In this document: piece by piece, positions 1 through 7,434 of the stretch
Layout of the letters: each line of letters starts with the position of its first letter
Position numbering within the stretch: position 1 is the stretch's first letter
Assembly: GCA_028822885.1 (NCBI GenBank)
Contig: JAPKCP010000036.1
Coordinates: 1-15,602 of the forward strand
Source of the DNA: Yoonia sp.
Lineage (GTDB): Bacteria; Pseudomonadota; Alphaproteobacteria; Rhodobacterales; Rhodobacteraceae
Reading direction: 5' to 3'
Length of the DNA: 15,602 nucleotides
The notes under the pieces: model-generated
Database searches by the model: none
What the model saw: the letters and a program-made list of their open reading frames with translations, nothing else
Told to the model about the DNA's origin: nothing
Program-made: the position numbers and the translations under genes

Positions 1-1
1 A

Positions 2-691
2 TTAGCCGAACCTACCGGCCCGTCCTTGTCGCGGCGGGGGTGATCCCAGCGGCAAAGGAATCGGCCGAGAGCCAGTGAGTACCGTAATCGCCCGCGGTCC
101 GAAAAGTGTCCGTAAGTCGGGGTGCAGGGCGGATAATCCACCTGTATAGGCCCCGTAAGCTGGTAGAATTAGTCGGTTTTCATCATATACAAAACAGGGT
201 CGCTGACGCCCAGCACCGAGAATGCCGTGTTTGGGATGATAATGGCCTGACACCTCAGGCACAGCCGCGCTTGCGATGTGACGAAAGGCAAGTGGACCAA
301 CCATATACTGCGCCAAATGTGTTCCGCCAAGGTCAACTGGTCCCGGATCATGATTGCCTTCGATCCAGATCCATTGCCGTCCAGCTTGCAGGCGTGTCAG
401 GGTCGCTTTGTTGTTATCATTCAAGGAATTAGCGCCAAGAAGATCGTCAAAGCTATCGCCCAAACAAATGATAGTATCTGGGTCGTGACGGGTCACATCA
501 ACGTCAAGGCGGTTCAACGTTTCAAGGTTTTCATACGGCGGGATCAGCGTGCCAGTGCGCCGTGCGATCCGGTCTGATTTGCCCAAATGCAAGTCCGAAA
601 CCACAAGCGTGCGCACATCAGGTATCCATAAAGCGCCTGTTGCCTCTGCATGTAGGGTCACGCCAGCGAGTTGAAAAACATGAGCGGTCAT
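2..691 (-). CDS. pdeM: Ligase-associated DNA damage response endonuclease/metallophosphoesterase PdeM
   Basis: This is a calcineurin-like metallophosphoesterase of the PdeM family, which accompanies bacterial ATP-dependent repair ligases and Lhr-like helicases. The exact physiological substrate is not settled. Counting from the ATG at 691 (229 aa), the two-metal motifs are all visible: SDLHLG (D33, H35), GDSFDD (D79), EGNHD (N113, H114) and GHYHPK (H150, H152). The protein looks catalytically intact and cytosolic, with no signal peptide. A TTG at 700 is in frame and would add three residues, but the ATG gives the N-terminus normally seen in this family (MTAHVFQLAG). Neither start has a clear Shine-Dalgarno sequence, which fits translational coupling to the helicase that ends 39 bp upstream. 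The stop is TAA at positions 2-4, so the gene is complete but touches the window edge. The C-terminal tail is Pro/Arg/Gly-rich and probably disordered. Confidence 0.9.
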   Translation of the reverse strand: MTAHVFQLAGVTLHAEATGALWIPDVRTLVVSDLHLGKSDRIARRTGTLIPPYENLETLNRLDVDVTRHDPDTIICLGDSFDDLLGANSLNDNNKATLTRLQAGRQWIWIEGNHDPGPVDLGGTHLAQYMVGPLAFRHIASAAVPEVSGHYHPKHGILGAGRQRPCFVYDENRLILPAYGAYTGGLSALHPDLRTLFGPRAITVLTGSRPIPLPLGSPPPRQGRAGRFG

Positions 692-730
692 AGGACCCAA
701 GTGCAGCGCGATGTCACGTTTGGCAAGCCT

Positions 731-3139
731 CTATTGTGGTAGCTGACTAAGCCCTGCACTTTCCATGAGGGCTGCTGCGGCTTCTTCCAGCAGCCGATCC
801 TGAGCGCTGCCTGCGACTGTGATTTTCCCACGTTCGAGCAACATAGGCGCTGAAAGCGGCGATACTCGGTTCAACGTGACATGGTCGATCCGACCTGCGG
901 TACGCGCCATCATTTCCTCAACACGGCCAAAATCAACAAGGCCGCGCAATGCTTCTTCGCGGGTGATTTGCAAAATCAGGTGGTCAGGATCGTATTTTGA
1001 TAAAGTGTCATACAGGATGTCGCTTGAGAACGTTGCCTGCCGTCCTGATTTGCGGGCTTGTGGCAAGTTGCGTTCAATCAAGCCAGCGATGGTCGCCGCC
1101 CCCCGGAACGTCTTTTTCATCACGGCATTACCACCCAACCAGCTTTCAAATCCGTCGTTAATCGCGGTTGTGTCGAATAAGGGGGCCGGATCGGTCACGG
1201 GATCGAGGCCCCAGAAAAGTGTGGCATAGTCAGTCGCAACAAAACCCAACGGGTGCAGGCCAAGCTGTTCCATCCGTTGTGTAAGCAGCAGACCCAGCGT
1301 TTGTTGGGCATTGCGACCTGCAAAACCATAGACGCAAGTATAGTGCCGGTCGTCGAAAAACATGCTTTCAACAAGGATGCGATCCGCCTCGGGCAGCTTT
1401 GAAATATCGCGCTGAAGGGCTAGCCAGTCTGCAGTGTGTACCGGCAGCGATGGCCATGTGTCTTGCTGGAACATCCGTAGAATGCGGGCTTGCAGTTGGG
1501 TAGAGGTCGCAAACTTCGTTCCCATAAAGGTTGCGATTTTGGGGGTCTTTGCCGCGTCGCGTGTGACCTGGACCGTCATATCCTTGAGGCTGTCATAGCG
1601 CACGATTTTACCACCGATTAAGAATGTATCACCGGGGGTAAGCGTTGCGGCAAAAGCCTCTTCGATCTCGCCTAAGGCTTTGAAATTACCCTTAAGCTTC
1701 ACCTTCAGGGTATCGGTGTCTTGGATCGTCCCGATGTTCATTCGAATGCGTTGAGCTGATCTTGGATCGCGCAGTTGCCATAAACCGTCGGGGCGTTGTA
1801 GCAGGCGTTTCCACTTATCATAGGCGCGCAAGGCATAGCCGCCAGTGGCGCAAAAATCGAAGCAATCATCAAATTGTGGACGTGTTAGTCCTGTAAATGC
1901 GCCGACTGTTATCACCTCAGCGTAAAGGTCATCGGCGTCGAATGGTCCGGCGCAAGCGGTGATTAGAATGTGTTGGCACAGCACGTCGCGGGGGCCGGGG
2001 CCTTTAGGGTCGCCGTCAAGATCGTGTGCGTGAACGGCCTCTAACGCTGCGACGCATTCGACGACTTCGAACCGGTTTGCGGGGACCAGCAATGCCTTTG
2101 ATGGCGCGTTATAGCGGTGGTTTGCCCGTCCGATACGCTGGACAAGGCGTTTGACGTTTTTGGGCGCACCGACTTGGATCACAAGGTCCACATCGCCCCA
2201 GTCAATGCCCAGATCAAGTGATCCAGTGCAGACTATTGCCTTAAGTTGACCTGCGACCATCGCCGCCTCAACCTTTTCGCGCTGACTACGGTCGAGTGAG
2301 CCGTGGTGGATGCCTATCGGGAGAGAGTCATCGTTGGCAAGCCACAGATTGTGAAAGAAAATCTCAGCCTGCGCGCGCGTGTTATGGAAGATAAGCGTGG
2401 TGTTATGCCGCTTAACCTCTTTCAGAACGGCTGGGATCGCATATTTGCCGCCGCCGCCTGTCCAAGGTGGATGTTCGTCTGTGACAAGCATCTTAATATC
2501 GGGGGCAGGGCCAGGGTCCGCGTGCAAGATTGGGCAGGGATCGGGATGGCAGGCAAGTTCATGGGCGATTGCGTCGGGGTCTTCGACGGTTGCGGATAGT
2601 CCCACACGGCGCAAACTGGGGGCCAGTGTTTGAAGTCGTGAGAGGGCCAGCATGAGTTGATCGCCCCGTTTGCTCTCCGACAACGCATGGATTTCATCAA
2701 CGATAATCCGTTGTAAGCCTTTGAAAATGCGGGGCGCGTCTTCGTAAGAGGTTAGCAGCGCGAGGCTTTCAGGGGTGGTCAGCAGGATATGCGGCGGGTC
2801 AGCCCGTTGACGACGCTTTTGGGTGTATGACGTGTCCCCAGTGCGGTCCTCGATCCGGATAGGCAGGGCCATATCATCCACAGGTGTTCGCAGATTGCGT
2901 TTAATATCAGCGGCTAAAGCCTTAAGCGGTGAGACGTAGAGCGTGTGTAATCCGTCGTGGTCGCCATCCGCGAGCTCCATCAACGTAGGTAAAAAACCCG
3001 CAAGCGTTTTGCCACCACCGGTTGGCGCAATGAGCATCAGGGCAGGAGCGTCTTTGCGATCCAGCATCTCTTGCTGATGCGGATGAATCGTCCAACCACG
3101 CGTCGCAAACCAGTCAGTGAAACGTGTTGGAAGGATCAT
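731..3139 (-). CDS. Ligase-associated DEXH-box (Lhr-like) DNA helicase
   Basis: This is a superfamily 2 helicase of the Lhr family, 802 aa, the usual length for the ligase-associated form. Visible motifs in order are the Walker A segment APTGGGKT (residues 38-45), the DEIH box (148-151), motif III SAT (182-184), the motif V region GSLDLGIDWGDVD (306-318), and motif VI QRIGRANHR (334-342). The C-terminal half (about 350-802) corresponds to the winged-helix and Lhr-core domains. In this family the protein is an ATP-dependent DNA translocase that works with a repair ligase, a beta-lactamase-fold nuclease and PdeM. That role is family knowledge and is not proven here. The ATG at 3139 overlaps the stop of the upstream dehydrogenase as ATGA, so translation is probably coupled. 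PdeM follows after 39 bp. Neither the ligase nor the nuclease is seen upstream; they would have to lie beyond position 1 or elsewhere in the genome. Confidence 0.93.
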   Translation of the reverse strand: MILPTRFTDWFATRGWTIHPHQQEMLDRKDAPALMLIAPTGGGKTLAGFLPTLMELADGDHDGLHTLYVSPLKALAADIKRNLRTPVDDMALPIRIEDRTGDTSYTQKRRQRADPPHILLTTPESLALLTSYEDAPRIFKGLQRIIVDEIHALSESKRGDQLMLALSRLQTLAPSLRRVGLSATVEDPDAIAHELACHPDPCPILHADPGPAPDIKMLVTDEHPPWTGGGGKYAIPAVLKEVKRHNTTLIFHNTRAQAEIFFHNLWLANDDSLPIGIHHGSLDRSQREKVEAAMVAGQLKAIVCTGSLDLGIDWGDVDLVIQVGAPKNVKRLVQRIGRANHRYNAPSKALLVPANRFEVVECVAALEAVHAHDLDGDPKGPGPRDVLCQHILITACAGPFDADDLYAEVITVGAFTGLTRPQFDDCFDFCATGGYALRAYDKWKRLLQRPDGLWQLRDPRSAQRIRMNIGTIQDTDTLKVKLKGNFKALGEIEEAFAATLTPGDTFLIGGKIVRYDSLKDMTVQVTRDAAKTPKIATFMGTKFATSTQLQARILRMFQQDTWPSLPVHTADWLALQRDISKLPEADRILVESMFFDDRHYTCVYGFAGRNAQQTLGLLLTQRMEQLGLHPLGFVATDYATLFWGLDPVTDPAPLFDTTAINDGFESWLGGNAVMKKTFRGAATIAGLIERNLPQARKSGRQATFSSDILYDTLSKYDPDHLILQITREEALRGLVDFGRVEEMMARTAGRIDHVTLNRVSPLSAPMLLERGKITVAGSAQDRLLEEAAAALMESAGLSQLPQ

Positions 3140-3918
3140 TTGCGCGGTGTTAGGGATTTGAGAACGGCCTGCACATGTGTTGGTAAACTGGTGTCTGCAT
3201 CTGCTGGTGCCATGTCGAGGCCTGCAGCGACATCTTTGACAAGAATGCCAATAGAATTGTCCTCTGCAAAGCCATCACGGGCAAATTCGATGTCATTGAA
3301 ACCCGAAGCCAGCCAATTTTGACCCGACGACGTGTGGATCAAATTGAGCAACTTCTTCTCATCAATGCCAGCGGTATCAGCCCAATCCAGCACAGTCCGA
3401 GTCATGGCTGTGTGCGATGCGGCGAGCAGATTATTCAAAACTTTGGACGCCATGCCAGCCCCATATTCACCCATGATATGAAAGTCTTGGCCCATCGTGT
3501 TGAACAACGGCATATGTGCGTTGATCGCGGTTTTGTCACCGCCAAGCATGAAGCTCAGTGTGCCAGCCTTTGCTTTGACTTGGGCCCCAGACATCGGCGC
3601 GTCGATTAATGTGATGTGTGCGGGAACGCGGTCGCGTAGGCCAAGAACATATTTTGGTGACAGTGTGGATGAGATGATGATCGTCTCTAGTGTTGGGCAA
3701 TTAGTGAGATTTTGGGCGCCAAACAGGACGTCATCTGTCTCATCAGTATCGCGCACGACGGTGATCAAAGTGGTTAAGCCATGCGCAAAATCCGCAAGTG
3801 GTTGATCATCACCACGCCCTAGGATGATGTCAAAACCTCTTGTGTCGAACCCCGCTTGCCGCAGGTTTTCCAACATCGGTCGACCCATGCGCCCGCACCC
3901 TGCAATTCCTATAATCAT
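3136..3918 (-). CDS. NAD(P)-dependent beta-hydroxyacid dehydrogenase (3-hydroxyisobutyrate dehydrogenase-like)
   Basis: This cytosolic oxidoreductase belongs to the beta-hydroxyacid dehydrogenase family (3-hydroxyisobutyrate, tartronate semialdehyde and glyoxylate/succinic semialdehyde reductases). An N-terminal Rossmann motif GIAGCGRMG (residues 4-12) binds the dinucleotide. DAPMSGAQVKAKAGT (106-120) is the substrate-binding signature, and GAGMASKVLNN (153-163) carries the catalytic Lys159 and the partner Asn163. KDVAAGLDMA (228-237) matches the conserved late Lys-Asp motif. Substrate cannot be assigned from sequence alone. The reading frame is open further upstream, to 4029, but the ATG at 3918 starts directly at the Rossmann strand and has a good Shine-Dalgarno (AGGTAGGAAA) just upstream, so I chose it (260 aa). 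That is about 30 residues shorter than typical members, with the shortening mostly between the first Rossmann strand and the substrate motif. Its stop overlaps the helicase start by 4 bp. Confidence 0.85.
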   Translation of the reverse strand: MIIGIAGCGRMGRPMLENLRQAGFDTRGFDIILGRGDDQPLADFAHGLTTLITVVRDTDETDDVLFGAQNLTNCPTLETIIISSTLSPKYVLGLRDRVPAHITLIDAPMSGAQVKAKAGTLSFMLGGDKTAINAHMPLFNTMGQDFHIMGEYGAGMASKVLNNLLAASHTAMTRTVLDWADTAGIDEKKLLNLIHTSSGQNWLASGFNDIEFARDGFAEDNSIGILVKDVAAGLDMAPADADTSLPTHVQAVLKSLTPRK

Positions 3919-3973
3919 ACATTTCCTACCTGTTTTGGTAAGAGTGCCGATAATCGCAGACGGCTGCAATGGG

Positions 3974-3990
3974 GGCATCGGGTCGATGCC
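3974..3990 (-). terminator. Hairpin between the AAA ATPase gene and the dehydrogenase gene (weak terminator candidate)
   Basis: A perfect 7-bp inverted repeat, GGCATCG and CGATGCC with a 3-nt loop, lies 46 bp downstream of the AAA ATPase stop. On the minus strand it can be extended by two more GC pairs past one mismatch. No U-tract follows, so an intrinsic terminator is only a possibility. Its place, at the border between the Tad block and the dehydrogenase-helicase-pdeM unit, is what makes it worth recording. No strong promoter was recognised in the rest of this 117-bp gap. Confidence 0.3.
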
Positions 3991-4035
3991 TCCGGCGGGA
4001 GTTGTTTTGGCCAAATGAAGGGCGCCCACGCGTGA

Positions 4036-5346
4036 TTAGTGGATGATGTCTTCTTCTTTGACGAACATGTTTTCCCATGCCCGATCCACCAATTTGGGCG
4101 TCATCTGGTAAGGAATGCCTTCAAAATCACAAATCGCAATCATTTGATCGATCAGAAAAAGCGGCTGGTAGTTCGCGTAGGCATTGCCGATTTCAGGATA
4201 CCGATTGTTGAGCAGGTGAATGAGGGTGTCCTCGTCTAATGGCATCCGGCGTTTCCGTGCAACCATCGCGAAGATTTTGAGGAAATCCGCCTGATCGGGG
4301 CCATCGATTTTTATTTTGTAGAAAATCCGGCGTAATGCCGCCTTATCGAAGATCTTGTTTGGGTGGAAGTTGGTTGAGAAGATAACGAGGGTGTCAAACG
4401 GCACCTCAAATTTCTCACCTGATTGCAGTGAAAGGATGTCTTTGTTTTCTTCGAGGGGAACAATCCAGCGGTTAATCAGGGCCTGCGGTGGTTCAGCCTG
4501 ACGCCCAAGGTCATCCACGATAAAGATGCCGCCAGTTGATTTCATCTGCAGCGGGGCCTGATAGGTCCGCGCTGTTGGATTGTAGACCAGATCGAGCATT
4601 GAGAGTGACAATTCACCACCCGTAATAACGGTAGGTCGTTCGCATTTGACATAGCGCGTGTCAAAACGCCCTGATGTTCTGCGCAGGGAGTTGGGATCGT
4701 CACTGTCATCTTCTGCCGCAGAATGGACGATTGGATCATAGACGGTAATCACCTGACCTGAATATTCGATTGCCCGTGGCACATAAATTTTATCGCCAAG
4801 GGCGTCCCGAATACCGTTAGAAATCGAGGACTTTCCGTTACCCGGAGGGCCATACATCAGGATTGAGCGACCAGCCCCAACCGCAGGGCCGAGGTGATCA
4901 AGCAATGTGCTCGGTAAAATCAGATGGCCCATCGCAGACACCAAACGGTCGCGGGTGACGTGAATATTGCGGATCGATTGCCGCTTAATTTGTTCGCGAT
5001 ACACGTCCAGTGGCACTGGCATAGCACCAAAATACTCAGATTGCGCAAGAGCATCGAGCGCGCGGGCCTTTCCTGCATCGGTCAGCTGATAGCCCATTTC
5101 GGTACCTGCGCTCGCTGACATTGTTCCTGTCGCTTCGAGCAAGAGTTGTGCGCGGGCCAAATCAACCAATTCCTGCACGACAGGGACAGGCAAACAGATC
5201 ACCTTGCTCAACTCGGGAACCTTATTGATGTTCATACGAAACATAGTCTTGATCAGGATGTCCCGCATCATCGCCATTGGTAACTGCATACCGGCAAGCC
5301 CTTTGGGGGCAGGGGGTGCCATGATGGGTTGGTTTTCAATACTCAT
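4036..5346 (-). CDS. Tad-associated AAA+ ATPase of unknown function
   Basis: A 436-aa AAA+ family ATPase. Visible are Walker A GPPGNGKSS (166-174), Walker B GGIFIVDD (272-279), a sensor-1-like FSTN (323-326) and an arginine pair RR (339-340) that could supply the arginine finger. The N-terminal 150 residues contain a TEMGYQLTDAGKARALDALAQ stretch that looks like a winged-helix or effector-binding segment (inference). There is no signal peptide or transmembrane segment, so it should be cytosolic. I recall related ATPases beside tad clusters in Rhodobacterales, but no defined role is known to me. The frame is open to 5436, but the ATG at 5346 (MSIENQPIMA) with AGGCG about 6 nt upstream gives the expected family N-terminus. 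It follows the prepilin peptidase gene after 116 bp, so it may be at the end of the Tad transcript or have its own promoter. That gap has only a short stem (AGGCA/TGCCT at 5447-5460) and no clear promoter. Confidence 0.85.
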   Translation of the reverse strand: MSIENQPIMAPPAPKGLAGMQLPMAMMRDILIKTMFRMNINKVPELSKVICLPVPVVQELVDLARAQLLLEATGTMSASAGTEMGYQLTDAGKARALDALAQSEYFGAMPVPLDVYREQIKRQSIRNIHVTRDRLVSAMGHLILPSTLLDHLGPAVGAGRSILMYGPPGNGKSSISNGIRDALGDKIYVPRAIEYSGQVITVYDPIVHSAAEDDSDDPNSLRRTSGRFDTRYVKCERPTVITGGELSLSMLDLVYNPTARTYQAPLQMKSTGGIFIVDDLGRQAEPPQALINRWIVPLEENKDILSLQSGEKFEVPFDTLVIFSTNFHPNKIFDKAALRRIFYKIKIDGPDQADFLKIFAMVARKRRMPLDEDTLIHLLNNRYPEIGNAYANYQPLFLIDQMIAICDFEGIPYQMTPKLVDRAWENMFVKEEDIIH

Positions 5347-5462
5347 AATAACGCCTGACTGTTTTAACGCCCCGAAACCGGGACGCATTTGTCTATATAC
5401 AACCAAGGTATTATGGCGGAATGATGAACGAAACACTCATATTCTAAGGCATTTGTGCCTGC

Positions 5463-5957
5463 TTAGCGTGTAATCAGAACAATCAGTAGATAGAATACAA
5501 GTGTCATTCCCAGCGGAAAACCCATTGGAAACCTTTTACCGGCTGTCCAGCTTTCCCAATGTGGTACGGCCGTGCGAATTGGTGTCATGCGGGCCAAACG
5601 GTGGGCGAAAAAACCAGCAAGCAGGCAAGCTGAGAAAAGTGGGATCATCAGTTTGATGTCTGCTGTAGCAATAAATGGACCAGCCGCTGCGATGAATTTT
5701 GCATCACCCGCACCCATCGCTCCGGCAGCATTCAGGATAATGCCCACGATGAGCAGCACCGGTAAGTGGGTCCAGTGCCAAAGATATTGCTCAAACGGAA
5801 GCGCAATCAAGCCCAACACTGCGTAGGCTGCGACCAACGCCCCGACAGCCACATTTGGAATTTTCATCCGTGAGAGATCGCTAAAAATCACGAAGCCTGA
5901 AATAGGAACAGCAGCGAGAAGGAACCAAGCCGCTGCCCAAGATGTTAATCCATCCAC
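5463..5957 (-). CDS. cpaA: Tad prepilin peptidase (A24 family, CpaA/TadV type)
   Basis: This inner-membrane aspartic protease cleaves the leader of Flp prepilin and pseudopilins before pilus assembly. At 164 aa it has the short form typical of Tad systems, lacking the N-terminal methyltransferase domain of PilD-type enzymes. Both catalytic aspartates are visible: D27 in FSDLSRMKIPN and D85 in the GxGD-type motif MGAGDAKF. Hydrophobic segments at about 7-25, 38-55, 66-80, 102-117 and 148-162 fit a multi-spanning membrane protein. The start is GTG at 5957; the nearby ATG is out of frame, and an AAAGG Shine-Dalgarno overlaps the stop of the preceding gene 12 bp upstream. That upstream TAA is in the same frame, so no longer start exists. 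It is the last tightly packed gene of the Tad operon. Confidence 0.9.
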   Translation of the reverse strand: MDGLTSWAAAWFLLAAVPISGFVIFSDLSRMKIPNVAVGALVAAYAVLGLIALPFEQYLWHWTHLPVLLIVGIILNAAGAMGAGDAKFIAAAGPFIATADIKLMIPLFSACLLAGFFAHRLARMTPIRTAVPHWESWTAGKRFPMGFPLGMTLVFYLLIVLITR

Positions 5958-5969
5958 GTTACACAGCCT

Positions 5970-6827
5970 TTAGTTGGCGACGTTGTCTTCGAGGGCACGC
6001 AACGCGCGCGTTGCTTCCTCAAAGTGCTGTGGATGCGTGTCGATCGCTTCACGCAGCAGGCCTTTACCGATAGTGATGTCATTTTGTTTGATGGCCGTCA
6101 GAGCCAACGTGTGCAGCAATTGCGCCCGTTCAATCTGGTCCATCGGAATGACAGGCAAATCGTAGTTGCGCTGCGCGCCGCGCGCCAGAATAATGTTGTT
6201 CTTGGCGGTAAACAGTGTCGGGTTATGGCGCAGCGCGTCCGTAAACATACGTTCTGCATCGCGGTAATCACCACGTGTCAGCTTGGAAAAACCCCAGTTA
6301 TTATAAACGCTTGCAGGTGTGGTCGTCATGCCAACGGCTGTCTGGTAAAAACTATCCGCTTTGTCCCATTGTTCTTTGCTGTCTGCGATGATGGCCTCAA
6401 GGCGGTACCGCTTAAACGTCTCATGCGTGGGAGGGATTGCATTCAAGGTTGTGGCTGCCAAATCCCACTGGTTGGTACGGATATATGCGTCTGCCAAGTC
6501 AACACGGTCGTCGTTATTGGCTTCAGCGTGGTTCGTGACGGCGGTCCATGCCAAAACTGCCTCATTGCTGCGCTTGGCCCGGATCAGGGATTTTGCAAGA
6601 CCGCGCAGAAGATCTATCCTGCCCGGATCATTCTCATTGGCGCGGCTAAAATAACTTACGGCTTCATCAGGGTCGCCGACGGTTAGAAACACATCATTTA
6701 GGTTGGTTTCATCCACAACATTAAGGTCTTGCAACGCACGTTGCACTTCCTCGTCGCCTGACCGTCCACATGCTGTCAACGCCACAATAGCGGCGATGCA
6801 CACTGGAAAAAGAATAGGGTGGCGCAT
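5970..6827 (-). CDS. TPR lipoprotein, second Tad-locus TPR protein
   Basis: A 285-aa exported lipoprotein. The N-terminus has a short charged start, a hydrophobic core and the lipobox ALTAC with the lipidated Cys at residue 20. The mature part is helical with tetratricopeptide-like repeats at about 53-100, 108-165, 173-203 (the clearest: VYNNWGFSKLTRGDYRDAE) and 235-267. TPR lipoproteins of Tad loci are thought to act as periplasmic or outer-membrane scaffolds or pilotins for the secretin. That role is inferred from family and position. The ATG at 6827 is preceded by AGGA about 9 nt upstream. It sits 29 bp after tadD and 12 bp before cpaA, so it is almost certainly co-transcribed. It is distinct from the TadD-like neighbour in length and repeat sequence, so the locus encodes two TPR lipoproteins. 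Confidence 0.85.
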   Translation of the reverse strand: MRHPILFPVCIAAIVALTACGRSGDEEVQRALQDLNVVDETNLNDVFLTVGDPDEAVSYFSRANENDPGRIDLLRGLAKSLIRAKRSNEAVLAWTAVTNHAEANNDDRVDLADAYIRTNQWDLAATTLNAIPPTHETFKRYRLEAIIADSKEQWDKADSFYQTAVGMTTTPASVYNNWGFSKLTRGDYRDAERMFTDALRHNPTLFTAKNNIILARGAQRNYDLPVIPMDQIERAQLLHTLALTAIKQNDITIGKGLLREAIDTHPQHFEEATRALRALEDNVAN

Positions 6828-6856
6828 TTTTTTGCGTCCTTTTTACTGCTCGTACC

Positions 6857-7420
6857 TCAAAGCGCTGGCGTAAGGAAAAAATCTCCTGCTCCACGTCGCA
6901 CCAATTCAAATTGTTGTTCTTCTTGGGTTTCAACATAGGAAGGGTCATTTAATTTAGCGAGAGCCGCACGTAAGTTGTCGCGGATTTGGTCGGAATTTCC
7001 ATTATCCGTGGCAAATGCGCGACGGAATGTTTCGCTGGCTTCACCAACTCTGTCCTGTTCCATCAGGGTAACGCCAAGGTTATTCCATGCGGGCGCAAAT
7101 TCTGGGGCTTCTTCAGTTGCGCGACGTAACCAGCGTTCTGCCTGACCTAAGCGGCCCAACCGCAAGTTTGCTGACCCTAACGCTGATAGTGTATCAGAGT
7201 TCAGCCCCTGCTGTGATGCCGCGCGTTTATAGGCTTTGAGGGCCAATTCGAATTGGCCAGCTTCCATCAGCCTATGACCCACGATCAACCCGTCAATGTC
7301 GGATTCCCCAGAAATACCGGGGGCAAAGGGGTCGTCTGCAGGACGATCAAAGCCGCCCGTAGAACAGGCGGCTAAGACAGTAAGGGCCAACAAGATGGGT
7401 AAGGCCCGAATGTAGGTCAT
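6857..7420 (-). CDS. tadD: TadD-like TPR lipoprotein
   Basis: A 187-aa lipoprotein with signal sequence and lipobox VLAAC (Cys19). Three tetratricopeptide repeats are recognisable at about 44-71, 76-106 and 110-140 (AWNNLGVTLMEQDRVGEASE is a near-textbook TPR). TadD family proteins are needed for Flp pilus biogenesis and probably help place the secretin in the outer membrane, as TPR pilotins do in type IV pili (family inference). The ATG at 7420 lies 14 bp after the tadC stop, with AAGG about 10 nt upstream. The tail after residue 165 is charged and carries no recognised domain. Confidence 0.87.
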   Translation of the reverse strand: MTYIRALPILLALTVLAACSTGGFDRPADDPFAPGISGESDIDGLIVGHRLMEAGQFELALKAYKRAASQQGLNSDTLSALGSANLRLGRLGQAERWLRRATEEAPEFAPAWNNLGVTLMEQDRVGEASETFRRAFATDNGNSDQIRDNLRAALAKLNDPSYVETQEEQQFELVRRGAGDFFLTPAL

Positions 7421-7434
7421 ATGTGATTGCCTTG

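Noticed and set aside
5955..5972. In-frame stop between the TPR lipoprotein and cpaA as a broken fusion
   Set aside because: The two proteins have different export signals and known separate families; the shared frame is coincidental and a Shine-Dalgarno lies between them.
6828..6834. T-run just upstream of the second TPR gene as a terminator or slippage site
   Set aside because: It is an A-run in the minus-strand ribosome-binding spacer with no stem before it, and the coding frame downstream is intact.
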